A stretch of DNA of 64,000 bases from Gammaproteobacteria bacterium (GTDB lineage Bacteria > Pseudomonadota > Gammaproteobacteria > HTCC5015): NCBI GenBank assembly GCA_028284675.1, contig JANQRI010000050.1, positions 1-64,000 on the forward strand. The letters run 5' to 3'. The notes below the pieces were generated by a model. The model did no database searches. It had not been told where the DNA came from and worked only from the letters and a program-made list of their open reading frames with translations. How positions within the stretch are numbered: the first letter of the stretch is position 1; the number at the start of each line of letters is the position of its first letter. Made by a program: the position numbers and the translations under genes. Below, piece after piece: positions 37,191 to 46,092 of this stretch.

Positions 37191-37682
37191 TTACCTGCGC
37201 TCCAGAGTTAAAAACCGGTACTCAAACGCTACTTGCTCATTTTCATGCATATGAGCCTCACTATCAACTACCTTCCAATCACTTTCATTATACGCAGGAA
37301 ACCAGGCATCCCCATCAAAAGCATGAGCAATCACGGTTAAATACATACGATTGGCCACTGGCAGCGCCTGCTGATAAATACTACCCCCACCGATAATCAT
37401 TACCTCGGCGTCTTTTGACGCAATACCGATCGCGATATCCAGACCAGACACAATTTCACACCCCTCGGCACTATAACCAGTGCGGCGGCTGATAATGATA
37501 TTGCGGCGGCCGGGCAATGGTTTGCCGATAGACTCATACGTTTTGCGGCCCATAATGACCGGCTTTCCAAGGGTAATAGATTTAAAGCGTTTCAAATCAG
37601 CCGGTAATCTCCATGGAAGATTATTGTTTTTTCCAATCAGCCGATTCTGATCCATCGCGGCAATTAGCGATATTATTGGCAA
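37191..37682 (-). CDS. folA: Dihydrofolate reductase
   Basis: A 163-residue NADPH-dependent reductase regenerating tetrahydrofolate. Key segments are MPIISLIAAMDQNRLIGKNN, NLPWRLPADLKRFKSIT with the active-site acidic residue, VIMGRKTYESIGKPLPGR, and IIGGGSIYQQALPVANRMY. It is the enzyme that complements thymidylate synthase, encoded separately at 49529. Confidence 0.96.
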   Translation of the reverse strand: MPIISLIAAMDQNRLIGKNNNLPWRLPADLKRFKSITLGKPVIMGRKTYESIGKPLPGRRNIIISRRTGYSAEGCEIVSGLDIAIGIASKDAEVMIIGGGSIYQQALPVANRMYLTVIAHAFDGDAWFPAYNESDWKVVDSEAHMHENEQVAFEYRFLTLERR

Positions 37683-37851
37683 TACAGCTCTCCGTAATTA
37701 TGCCGACGCAAAATACCGGGGTCGGACAAATTAAATAGTGACTCTAAACCGTGCTACACACACAAAGGCAACTTTTATATACATACCCGGACAGCATCAC
37801 ATTTAATATCAGCAAACTACGTTTTTACGATAAAGCGATATGTTTAAACTA

Positions 37852-38679
37852 TTAACCGGAAACCGATAATGTTTTACGATAGTTTCTCAGGTCCCTGGGT
37901 GATTCCAGAGGGACTTCAAAAAGGTTTGAGAGTTTACGGAGAATAGCTGTGACGACTTTTGACTCCCACTCAGCATTAAAATCCATTTGAACATCAAGCC
38001 ATTTTTCCAACCAGTCCGGATCGGGTAACTTGCTTTGTACAGTATCGTGCGGAAACATCGCCTTATTAACATGCAAGTTAGTCGGATGTAATGCCCTTGA
38101 AGTCTTTGTACTGGTCATAAGCACACCGATCTTTGCAAAGGCAATTCGCGCTTTATTACCAAGCTTATCGATTGCGCGCTTCATATAACGCATATAACAA
38201 GATGCATGACGCGCTTCATCGCCTGACAAAACCTTATATATATGTTTTATCAGCGGCTCTGTATGCCATTGGGCAGCACGCTTATACCAGTGCGTAAGAC
38301 GAATTTCACCACAAAAGTGCAACATTAATGTCTCTATTGCCGGAGCAGGATCGAACTCAAACCTGACCGTGTGCAAATCATCTTCCGTGGGAATCATATG
38401 TGGGCAAAACCGCTGCAGGTATTCCATTAAAACCAGAGCATGTTTTTGTTCTTCATAAAACCATACTGACATAAATGCAGAAAAATCCGAATCATCGCGG
38501 TTATCGCGCAAGAACATCTCTGTTGCAGGTAATGCGGACCATTCCGTTATTGCATTCAATTTAATAGTCTCAGCCTGCTCCTCTGATAGCTTTGCAGGAT
38601 CAAATATGTGCCATGGTATGTCATTCTGCATACACCAGCGGGCACTTTCGAGTGTTTTGTATAGCTGCGGATAAAGCAT
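37852..38679 (-). CDS. Ferritin-like di-iron protein, unknown substrate
   Basis: A 275-residue, mostly helical protein with di-iron ligands of the ferritin/desaturase type: EEQKHALVLME (E-x2-H) in the first half and GDEARHASCYMRYM (D-E-x2-H) in the second, with upstream acidic residues in helices. I chose the ATG at 38679 because GAGGA lies 5 bases upstream; the frame extends upstream to 38742 without a ribosome site. The architecture resembles soluble acyl-ACP-desaturase-like or N-oxygenase-like di-iron proteins, but I cannot assign a substrate. It is divergent from the CarH-like regulator and lipid-modifying operon, so a fatty-acid oxidation or desaturation role is a reasonable guess, not shown. 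Confidence 0.8.
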   Translation of the reverse strand: MLYPQLYKTLESARWCMQNDIPWHIFDPAKLSEEQAETIKLNAITEWSALPATEMFLRDNRDDSDFSAFMSVWFYEEQKHALVLMEYLQRFCPHMIPTEDDLHTVRFEFDPAPAIETLMLHFCGEIRLTHWYKRAAQWHTEPLIKHIYKVLSGDEARHASCYMRYMKRAIDKLGNKARIAFAKIGVLMTSTKTSRALHPTNLHVNKAMFPHDTVQSKLPDPDWLEKWLDVQMDFNAEWESKVVTAILRKLSNLFEVPLESPRDLRNYRKTLSVSG

Positions 38680-39198
38680 TTTTTCCTCGTGAGATACCTT
38701 ATATATTAGCGTGAAGTAATCATGTTCTGTATACGAAATCAAGCTTAATTAAAAGCACTCTCAAGAACTTCGCCTGTACATTTCGAATCCAGTATAGAAA
38801 ATATTGTACAATAATGCATCACTTTGTCACAAAAAAACAAAAAAATAACCCCAAAATATATAAATATCTGAATTTATTGATATTTTACTCTAGAGACATT
38901 AAAACAATATTCTTGCAAAACTCTACAAAATTGTATAATATATTAAACATTGTACATTTTTGTACACTAATTTCAGTTAAGGCCATTTTTTCAGGTTGGG
39001 GGAAATTTAATAGGATTCGAACTCTTAACCGTGAGGCGAATCCCCGCTAAAAATTTTTAAACCCTCCTTTTGGCAAACAGAATATCAACTGGAGACAATC
39101 AAGCTAAAAATTAATGAAACACTCTGCTTAATTCACTAACATCGGTCGCCAAACTGATTTCGTGATTTTCGGCAGAAACAATATTTTGAGGTTAACGT
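38680..39198. other. AT-rich divergent regulatory region between the di-iron gene and the CarH-like operon
   Basis: About 519 bases, markedly AT-rich, with no convincing gene. An ORF at 38814-39050 has no ribosome site and a low-complexity Lys/Asn/Ile composition. Contents: a cluster of TGTACA/TGTATA elements (separate entry), a consensus-like TATAAT at 38934-38939, an inverted repeat GGATTCG/CGAATCC at 39013-39043, and a GAGG ribosome site just before the regulator ATG at 39199. Confidence 0.6.
38729..38966. promoter_or_regulatory. Cluster of six TGTACA/TGTATA elements, candidate operator for the CarH-like regulator
   Basis: TGTACA occurs at 38775-38780, 38805-38810, 38951-38956 and 38961-38966, and the one-mismatch form TGTATA at 38729-38734 and 38932-38937. 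TGTACA is itself a palindrome. The sites at 38932, 38951 and 38961 overlap or immediately follow a TATAAT at 38934-38939, where a bound repressor would block transcription. The location between the two divergent genes fits autoregulation and joint control. Binding is inferred, not shown. Confidence 0.5.
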
Positions 39199-40152
39199 AT
39201 GATGGATGACATAGTGCACAAAACTTATTCGGAAGCGGAAGAAGAACCGTCCGAGTTTTTTCCTATTCGTACAGTGTCTGCGTTAACGGGAGTAAACTCA
39301 GTAACCTTGCGTGCATGGGAACGTCGCTATAATCTTATTACTCCTATCCGAACACCATCCGGACATCGTCTCTACAGCCAGGAAGATATCGATAAAATAA
39401 ACAAAGCAATCGGCTTGCTTGAGAAAGGCATGTCAATCAGCCAGGCTGGACAAATAATCAATAACCAGCTAAAAATACCTGAAGGAATTCAGGACAGCAC
39501 TGAAATATGGAAGTCGTACAGGGAGCGCATTATGGAAGCCGTAATGGTTTTCGATGAGGTGTTGCTTGACGAAATATATCAACAGGCGTTGTCATTCCAC
39601 CCTGTACAAACTGTCACACGTATGTTGATTATCCCTTCCTTAAGAGAGTTGGGTACCCGCTGGAAATATGCAGAGGGTGGTGTTGCTGAAGAACATTTCT
39701 TTTCAGTTTTCTTGCGAAACAAACTGGGCGCCCGTTTCCATCACCGAAGCCGTAACAACACCGGACCGAAACTACTGGGGGCCTGCCTGCCACATGAAAC
39801 TCACGAGACAGGATTACTTTTATTCGCATTAGCCGCTGATGAGCAAAACTATCGACAGGTTTTGTTAGGCGCGAGCATGCCACTACAAGAGCTACCGGTT
39901 GCTGCCAAACGCGCCAATGCGGATGCGATTGTATTATCCGGCAAAACCGAGCCACCATTACGGGTGCTCGAAACCGAACTTCCCTACTTGACTAAGCAAA
40001 TAGAAATACCGGTGTTTGTAGGTGGCGATGTGTCTTCACAATTTAACGATATCGTTGTACAAGCAAATGCGATTCCTTTAGGCACCAATATTGATAAAAG
40101 CCTGCAAAAGCTCGATCATCACCTAAAAAATAGACACTCTGAAGACAACTGA
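39199..40152 (+). CDS. litR: MerR-family regulator with cobalamin-binding domain (CarH/LitR-type photoreceptor candidate)
   Basis: A 317-residue regulator. The N-terminal MerR winged helix covers about 20-90 (TGVNSVTLRAWERRYNL, RTPSGHRLYSQEDI). A helical cap and a B12-binding Rossmann domain follow. The cap has Trp155-x9-Glu165-His166 (RWKYAEGGVAEEHFF), the motif that in CarH packs over the adenosyl group and supplies the photoadduct histidine. The cobalamin domain has E-x-H-x-x-G (Glu200, His202, Gly205; ETHETG), LLGASMP and the GG turn (VFVGGDV, Gly275-276). In CarH, AdoCbl gives a DNA-binding tetramer in the dark and light breaks it. All ligands are retained, so function as a B12 light sensor is likely but inferred. 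First gene of a four-gene operon. Confidence 0.88.
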   Translation: MMDDIVHKTYSEAEEEPSEFFPIRTVSALTGVNSVTLRAWERRYNLITPIRTPSGHRLYSQEDIDKINKAIGLLEKGMSISQAGQIINNQLKIPEGIQDSTEIWKSYRERIMEAVMVFDEVLLDEIYQQALSFHPVQTVTRMLIIPSLRELGTRWKYAEGGVAEEHFFSVFLRNKLGARFHHRSRNNTGPKLLGACLPHETHETGLLLFALAADEQNYRQVLLGASMPLQELPVAAKRANADAIVLSGKTEPPLRVLETELPYLTKQIEIPVFVGGDVSSQFNDIVVQANAIPLGTNIDKSLQKLDHHLKNRHSEDN

Positions 40153-40206
40153 GATACAATCGTCGGCTCAGTTCAACCCAGATAGAAGTACTCACAACTA
40201 TAAAAA

Positions 40207-41451
40207 ATGAGAGTCGCCATTATCGGCACTGGCATTTCCGGGCTGGTTGTCGCCTATAAACTGCATAAAAAGCATTCCATTGATCTGTTCGAGGCCAACG
40301 ACTATGTCGGCGGCCACACCAATACGATAACAACAGAGTTGCTTGGACAACGCTACAGTGTGGATACCGGCTTTATCGTATTCAACAACTGGACTTATCC
40401 AAACTTTACAAAATTACTCGAAGAATTACAGGTTAATAGTCAAAAGAGCAATATGGGGTTCTCGGTCAGCTCTGCACTGACAGGACTAGAGTATTGCGGG
40501 AGCTCCTTAAACGGGCTGTTTGCACAGCGACGTAACTTAGCTAACCCTAAGTTCTATCATTTTTTATTGGACATTGTGCGTTTTAACAAAAAATCTATAC
40601 AGATTCTTAACCAAGAGCCCGGCAATCTCACTCTAGGGAACTATCTTCAATCACAAAACTACTCCAGAGAATTCATCAACAACTATATTATCCCGATGGG
40701 TGCGGCAATCTGGTCAACTGATCCGGCGAATATGCTTGAATTCCCGGCACATACATTCGTTCGATTTTTCAAGAACCATGGCTTGCTTAATATAAAAACC
40801 AGGCCAACCTGGTACACAATTACTGGCGGCTCAAAAAAATATGTGGATTCACTTACTAAACCATTTCTAAACAAAATCCACCTAAACTCGGCGATCAAAC
40901 AGATTATCCGCCATCAAAACCATGTTGAGCTTTACACCGAACATAACGAAAGACACACTTATGATGCTGTGTTCATTGCAACTCATAGCGATCAGGCCCT
41001 TTCTATGCTATCGAAACCTTCAACCGCAGAGAAAGAAATACTGGGGAGTATTCATTACCAGAAAAACGAAGCCGTATTACATACTGATGAGACGCTATTG
41101 CCTAAGCGGCGTACTGCCTGGGCAGCATGGAATTATCATATCCCCTCTGGGCACAATAACAATGTTGTAGTAACTTACAATATGAACATTTTGCAAAATA
41201 TCAAAGCCCCCCGCCAATTCTGTGTAACCTTGAACAACCGCTCCTCTATTAACCCGGATGCCATCATTAAAAGCATACAATATGAACATCCACTTTATAA
41301 TGTCGCAACAATTAACGCACAACAGCGCTGGCCTGAAATCAACGGGCAAAATAATACATACTATTGTGGTGCTTACTGGGGCTATGGTTTTCACGAAGAC
41401 GGTGTAAATAGCGCATTAAGGACATGCAAAACATTTGAAGACCAACAATGA
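40207..41451 (+). CDS. FAD-dependent oxidoreductase (amine oxidase/desaturase-like)
   Basis: A 414-residue flavoprotein. The FAD-binding dinucleotide fold is at the N-terminus: MRVAIIGTGISGLVVAYKLH, then FEANDYVGGHTNT typical of the NAD(P)-binding amine-oxidase superfamily. The C-terminus has YYCGAYWGYGFHEDGVNSAL, a flavin-binding segment seen in proteins of this neighbourhood. Genes of this type commonly sit next to DUF1365 and Cfa-like methyltransferases in photo-oxidative-stress regulons of proteobacteria. The reaction is not established; it might reduce or oxidise a modified acyl chain. Its stop overlaps the DUF1365 ATG (ATGA). Confidence 0.85.
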   Translation: MRVAIIGTGISGLVVAYKLHKKHSIDLFEANDYVGGHTNTITTELLGQRYSVDTGFIVFNNWTYPNFTKLLEELQVNSQKSNMGFSVSSALTGLEYCGSSLNGLFAQRRNLANPKFYHFLLDIVRFNKKSIQILNQEPGNLTLGNYLQSQNYSREFINNYIIPMGAAIWSTDPANMLEFPAHTFVRFFKNHGLLNIKTRPTWYTITGGSKKYVDSLTKPFLNKIHLNSAIKQIIRHQNHVELYTEHNERHTYDAVFIATHSDQALSMLSKPSTAEKEILGSIHYQKNEAVLHTDETLLPKRRTAWAAWNYHIPSGHNNNVVVTYNMNILQNIKAPRQFCVTLNNRSSINPDAIIKSIQYEHPLYNVATINAQQRWPEINGQNNTYYCGAYWGYGFHEDGVNSALRTCKTFEDQQ

Positions 41452-42215
41452 AAAGCTGCATCTACGAAGGACGAATAAGGCACCGGCGATTCTCACCTAA
41501 AACACACAAGTTCACTTATTCTTTGTACATGATGTACATGGATTTGGATGAACTTCCGGTAATTTTTAAGCATCGCTGGCTGTGGTCAATCAAGCGATTT
41601 TCGTTAGCCTGGTTCAGGCGTAAGGACCACCTTTATCAGCCAGCAACAGATCTTGTCACCGAACTAAAACAAATAGTCTTCGCGCATACGGGAAAAACCC
41701 CACAGGGCCCGATCAGGTTATTAACTCACTTACGCCATATGGGAGTTTGCTTTAACCCCTTGAGCCTGTTTTATTGCTTTGACAAAAGTGACGAAAACGT
41801 AGAATTTATTGTCGCAGAAGTCAATAATACGCCCTGGGGTGAACGCCACTGTTATGTGCTGCATGAAAACTTAAGTAAAGAATCAGCCTCAAAACTGCGC
41901 TTCCGGAACCGTAAAAAATTTCATGTTTCACCTTTTATTCACATGGATCTGGATTATCATTGGTATATGATAAAACCAAGCCAAAATCTTATAGCTCATA
42001 TTGAAAATATCAGTAGCAATCGGAAAATTTTTGACGCCACCCTGACCCTGCAACGTCGTGAAATTAATAGCCCGAACCTGGCAAAAATGCTGCTCTTATA
42101 CCCCCTGATTAGCTTTAAAGTTATTATTCTAATCTACTGTGAAGCACTGAGGCTTTGGTTAAAACGTATACCATTTTTACCTTATAAAAAAGACATGCAG
42201 CCAAACGGAAAATAA
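41448..42215 (+). CDS. DUF1365 family protein
   Basis: A 255-residue protein of the DUF1365 family, recognised from MKSCIYEGRIRHRRFSPKTH at the N-terminus, the central THLRHMGVCFNPLSLFYCFD and the later FHVSPFIHMDLDYHWYM. No function is firmly assigned; the near-invariant pairing with a FAD oxidoreductase and a Cfa-like enzyme suggests they act on one acyl-lipid substrate. A possible C-terminal membrane-associating stretch is MLLLYPLISFKVIILIYCEA. It overlaps the FAD gene by 4 bases and is separated from the cfa-like gene by 1 base. Confidence 0.88.
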   Translation: MKSCIYEGRIRHRRFSPKTHKFTYSLYMMYMDLDELPVIFKHRWLWSIKRFSLAWFRRKDHLYQPATDLVTELKQIVFAHTGKTPQGPIRLLTHLRHMGVCFNPLSLFYCFDKSDENVEFIVAEVNNTPWGERHCYVLHENLSKESASKLRFRNRKKFHVSPFIHMDLDYHWYMIKPSQNLIAHIENISSNRKIFDATLTLQRREINSPNLAKMLLLYPLISFKVIILIYCEALRLWLKRIPFLPYKKDMQPNGK

Positions 42216-42216
42216 A

Positions 42217-43500
42217 ATGAAAACAACAATAATTCCAGAAGAAGCGGATACTGAAACCAAAAAATCCGCCAATCCTTTGCATTTTATCGCACGAAAAATT
42301 GTTTTAAAAAGTTTGAGTGCAATACAGAACGGCAGAATCACACTGCATGAGGGAACAAACGTCCATCATTTCGGCAAATCTACGGAACACTGTTCTTTAC
42401 AGGTGGATATTCGAATATTACATCCGGACGTATACATCGATGTAACCTGTGGAGGAACTATCGGTGCAGGAGAAGCCTATATCAAAGGCTTATGGAGCTG
42501 TAATAACCTGACACACCTTATACGTATTTTTGTTATAAACCGCAACATGATGCTTAACATGGATAAGCGCTTGACCCGTCTCTCCATGCCATTCTGCAAA
42601 TTACTCCACTGGTTAAACCGTAACAGCAAAGCAGGCAGCAGCCGCAATATAAAAGCTCATTATGATATCGGAAATGATTTTTTTAGGCTGTTTCTGGATG
42701 AAACACTAATGTACTCCTCCGCGATATACCCGCATGAGCAGGCAACTCTTAAAGAAGCATCTGAGCATAAATTAACTATGGCATGTAAAAAACTTAACTT
42801 ACAAGCCGATGATCATTTGCTTGAAATCGGTACCGGCTGGGGCTCGCTGGCAATTCATGCTGCACGCGAATATGGATGCCAGGTCACAACCACTACCATT
42901 TCCGAACAACAATACACTTTGGCAAAACAACGTGTGGCAGAGGCCGGGCTATCCGATCAGGTAACCGTAATTATGCAGGATTACCGGGACCTTCACGGGC
43001 AATACGACAAACTGGTTTCTATTGAAATGATAGAAGCTGTAGGCTATCAGCACTTCGATACTTTTTTTCGACAATGCAGTAAGCTTCTAAAACCAACCGG
43101 TTTAATGCTGCTGCAAACCATTATTATTGCTGATGAGCTTTATGAAAATGCAAAAAAATCGGTCGACTTTATACAGCGCTATATTTTTCCAGGGGGCTGC
43201 TTACCCGCAATGCATATTTTAACCAGTAGCGCCGCTAAAACAGGAGACCTTAGAATTCTACATGTTGATGAATTTGGTGAGCACTATGCAAGAACGCTCA
43301 GAGACTGGTATGAACAATTTATGCAAAAACTGGCTCAAGTTAAAAAACTTGGCTACCCTGAAACGTTTGTCCGCATGTGGGAGTATTATTTGTGCTACTG
43401 TGAAGGAGGCTTTGTAGAACGCTCTTTGGGTGTAACCCAAATACTATTGGCCAAACCATTAAACCGTAGAGAACCGCTGCTTATAAATGCCACCCGTTAG
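42217..43500 (+). CDS. cfa: Cyclopropane-fatty-acyl-phospholipid synthase-like methyltransferase
   Basis: A 427-residue SAM-dependent enzyme of the Cfa family, which transfers a methyl carbon onto cis double bonds of phospholipid acyl chains. The SAM motif is LLEIGTGWGSLAIHAAREYG, preceded by HYDIGNDFFRLFLDETLMYS; SIEMIEAVGYQHF and YCEGGFVERSLG are family catalytic/C-terminal signatures. The length (about 380-430) is usual. In this operon context the product may be a cyclopropane, or a methylated/furan-type chain as known for related enzymes of the alphaproteobacterial singlet-oxygen regulon; sequence alone cannot decide. It ends in a 4-base overlap with the convergent isomerase gene. Confidence 0.92.
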   Translation: MKTTIIPEEADTETKKSANPLHFIARKIVLKSLSAIQNGRITLHEGTNVHHFGKSTEHCSLQVDIRILHPDVYIDVTCGGTIGAGEAYIKGLWSCNNLTHLIRIFVINRNMMLNMDKRLTRLSMPFCKLLHWLNRNSKAGSSRNIKAHYDIGNDFFRLFLDETLMYSSAIYPHEQATLKEASEHKLTMACKKLNLQADDHLLEIGTGWGSLAIHAAREYGCQVTTTTISEQQYTLAKQRVAEAGLSDQVTVIMQDYRDLHGQYDKLVSIEMIEAVGYQHFDTFFRQCSKLLKPTGLMLLQTIIIADELYENAKKSVDFIQRYIFPGGCLPAMHILTSSAAKTGDLRILHVDEFGEHYARTLRDWYEQFMQKLAQVKKLGYPETFVRMWEYYLCYCEGGFVERSLGVTQILLAKPLNRREPLLINATR

Positions 43501-45839
43501 CGATTCTCATAGCGATTGTAATCAAACAAGCCGGGATTTAATTGAGAGGACCTGGCATTAGCTTCGTGAATGTGATCACTGTGTTCCCAAAACCTGGGGT
43601 CCATACGCCGAATCCCAAACTTTTGCATAAATGAGCTGTAATCAGATTCAGATTTCAAATTTCGAATACTTTCAATAAACAGATCTAATTCGGCAACATC
43701 AACCAAATAAAAAGCATTCGGATACGCTCCCAAAAAGCCTTTGACCACTGTAACAGTGTCTTCATTAGGTAAACGCATTTTTTCCTGTTTGTGTATACTT
43801 GCAATATTACTATATGCACTGTTATTAATTAACGTAAAGTGCCTATCCTCCATATCAGGTTCACGTATCGTCAAAAAAGACAGCTGAGGCAAATAAGAAA
43901 TATTGCGGCCTTTCAAGCTGGACAGTTCCATCAGAGGCTCAATAATATGCCCACTTACGCTATCAGATGAAATTTCATAACGAGTATCTAATATAGCATC
44001 GTACTTAGTCTTTAACATTTCAAGCAGCTCAGTGTAGTGAGCTCCTGTTTTAAAGGATAGACCTGTTTCCTGCGCGTAATAAGCTTTACTGCCATTTAAA
44101 TAAGATTTAACCCGCTTGCTGGCATTCCGGTACCACCGATTCCGCACAACCTTCCTCGACGCACGTGGCAAAAAAGCCAAAAAATTAAATTCTCCTTCCA
44201 TGCGCAAGAAGCTCATATAAAGCCGTGTATTTAACTGGTGGCCTATATTTCCGAAAACATCAAAACCTGCAACCAATAGGTAGTGCATACGTTCAAGCAA
44301 AGGATAATCAATCACTAAGACAGTTTGTGGCTTCTGTCCAACCAACCCCTTGATAACAGATGCAGAATCAAAATGACGAAAAACGGTCAGTGCTGCATTG
44401 GAGTTAACCCCGTCACCATCCCATAAAAATTCCAGAGTCGGTGGCAAACGCTCATTGAATGTCTGATTCAAGTATTCACTTCTGGCTTTCAGGTATTTCG
44501 ACTCCAGATACGAATATTCCAGCCAACTGATCATATCCGCATTACTGGTTTTTTCCGCAGGCAAGCGCAAAATTTCCGCCACACTTTTCAAAAATACAGT
44601 ATTGTAATTAACACCACCTTCATCGGGTGTTATAAAGAACACCCAAAAGTGTTCATTTATCGCACTTAAAGCGAGATACCCCCGGCATACCGGGCTTTTA
44701 ATAAAACCCATTATCGTAAATTGTGCCTCATCTAACATAAAACGATAACGAGACTTTGCCGGAAGCTGCATAAATGCTAAAAACGGATTAGTCGCAATTT
44801 CAGGTTCGTAAGAGGGAAGCTCTGATACAGAATACGGTATATCAAAAAACCATTCCTGTAATTTTCTCATACGCCCGTCATTCAGAGCATAAGGCATATG
44901 CGTTTTAATCAAAAGTGTCTCATTAACACGTTGAAAACGATAGTATACTCGTGCAACACCGGGGTCATCGTAAGGACGGCGCGTGGCAATCAGTTCTATC
45001 GGTTGCCCAGGGGGAGATTTTGAGCGCACGAGCTTAAAATATTCACCAACAGGCAAATCGCTAAAATACAGATTGGCAATATACCAGTGCTCATAAATAT
45101 AGCGGCTCACCAGACGTGACTTTAAATTATCTGCATTTAGGAACGCTTCCCATTTATCTATTTCTTTATTATATGGGTCAGAAAGCTCATCGGGTTCAGT
45201 ATCAGGCGCGCCATTCAACAACCAAGTTGTAATCACTTCATATTCTGGGCCGGTGAGTGCAGGCAAGCCGAATGGCATTCCCCATTCTGGGGTTTTTTTC
45301 TCATAACGGTCGATTTCAGTAATTTTTGGACATACTTGTTTCCGGTCTATAGAAAAATCAAACAGCTCTGCCGGTAACACTTTATTACGAGGCCAGCTTT
45401 CATTTTGTTTAAGCGCAAGCAAGCGATACAGCACACTGTCCCCTATATTTGCACGGGGACCCGCTGCGTTTTCATTCAATACCGGATAAAAACCTTTGGC
45501 ACGCCATTCTTCAGCGCTGTGCGCATCAACAAATAAACGTGTAGGATTCACTGCAGAAAGGCGTGAATGATGATAAACAGGCCTTTTACTGGCACCACGC
45601 AAAAGGCCCTCATAAGATGCGAGATTCAATTGACATGGCGCCTCATAACAGCCGTGGCAAACCACGCAACGATTGTCAATAATCGGTTTTACATCCTCTT
45701 TATAATCCGGAACTGTAGGTGCAGCAGCCATAAGAGCCTCTCTGCCACCTATACTGGAAAAAGTTTTCTGTTTTTCAGAGGTATAGTAGAAACATGCAGC
45801 TCCAAATGCTATTAATATCCCTAAATAGCGCATTTTCAT
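43497..45839 (-). CDS. cti: Periplasmic fatty acid cis/trans isomerase with cytochrome c motif
   Basis: A 780-residue Cti-family protein that converts cis- to trans-unsaturated acyl chains of membrane phospholipids without a shift of the double bond, stiffening the membrane rapidly. The N-terminus is a signal/anchor (MKMRYLGILIAFGAACFYYT). A haem-c motif CVVCH is at residues 58-62. The family core LTGPEYEVITTWLLNGAPD and FLWDGDGVNSNAALTVFRHF is recognisable. I chose the ATG at 45839, with GGGTGA upstream; a second Met lies two codons later. It meets the cfa-like gene tail-to-tail, and both enzymes use the same cis-unsaturated acyl chains. Confidence 0.93.
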   Translation of the reverse strand: MKMRYLGILIAFGAACFYYTSEKQKTFSSIGGREALMAAAPTVPDYKEDVKPIIDNRCVVCHGCYEAPCQLNLASYEGLLRGASKRPVYHHSRLSAVNPTRLFVDAHSAEEWRAKGFYPVLNENAAGPRANIGDSVLYRLLALKQNESWPRNKVLPAELFDFSIDRKQVCPKITEIDRYEKKTPEWGMPFGLPALTGPEYEVITTWLLNGAPDTEPDELSDPYNKEIDKWEAFLNADNLKSRLVSRYIYEHWYIANLYFSDLPVGEYFKLVRSKSPPGQPIELIATRRPYDDPGVARVYYRFQRVNETLLIKTHMPYALNDGRMRKLQEWFFDIPYSVSELPSYEPEIATNPFLAFMQLPAKSRYRFMLDEAQFTIMGFIKSPVCRGYLALSAINEHFWVFFITPDEGGVNYNTVFLKSVAEILRLPAEKTSNADMISWLEYSYLESKYLKARSEYLNQTFNERLPPTLEFLWDGDGVNSNAALTVFRHFDSASVIKGLVGQKPQTVLVIDYPLLERMHYLLVAGFDVFGNIGHQLNTRLYMSFLRMEGEFNFLAFLPRASRKVVRNRWYRNASKRVKSYLNGSKAYYAQETGLSFKTGAHYTELLEMLKTKYDAILDTRYEISSDSVSGHIIEPLMELSSLKGRNISYLPQLSFLTIREPDMEDRHFTLINNSAYSNIASIHKQEKMRLPNEDTVTVVKGFLGAYPNAFYLVDVAELDLFIESIRNLKSESDYSSFMQKFGIRRMDPRFWEHSDHIHEANARSSQLNPGLFDYNRYENR

Positions 45840-46092
45840 GTTTAAATCACCCACAATCGGCCCATGCAGCCACAAGACCGCCAATAAAGGTATCTGTTAC
45901 GGTGTTGCTACAAGCCTGTTTTATTTTTTAATATAAAAACTTTCTTTATTTTTAAGCGGCTCGACAGATATATTTAGCCCAAACCCTCTGCCAAACTTTC
46001 GATGTCAGTAGTTTAACTTATATTTTTCTGTTTCTACAACCTATAATTATTCTGAAGACCGAAGAAAACCGGGTTTTTTAACACCTGTTTTA

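Noticed and set aside
39011..39045. tRNA-like fragment (minus strand AGTTCGAATCC) suggesting an att site
   Set aside because: The TPsiC stem does not pair and no acceptor or anticodon arm is present; the match reduces to a chance GGATTCG/CGAATCC inverted repeat.
38814..39050. 78-residue ORF in the divergent regulatory region
   Set aside because: It has no ribosome site, a Lys/Asn/Ile-rich composition from AT-rich DNA, and overlaps the operator cluster.
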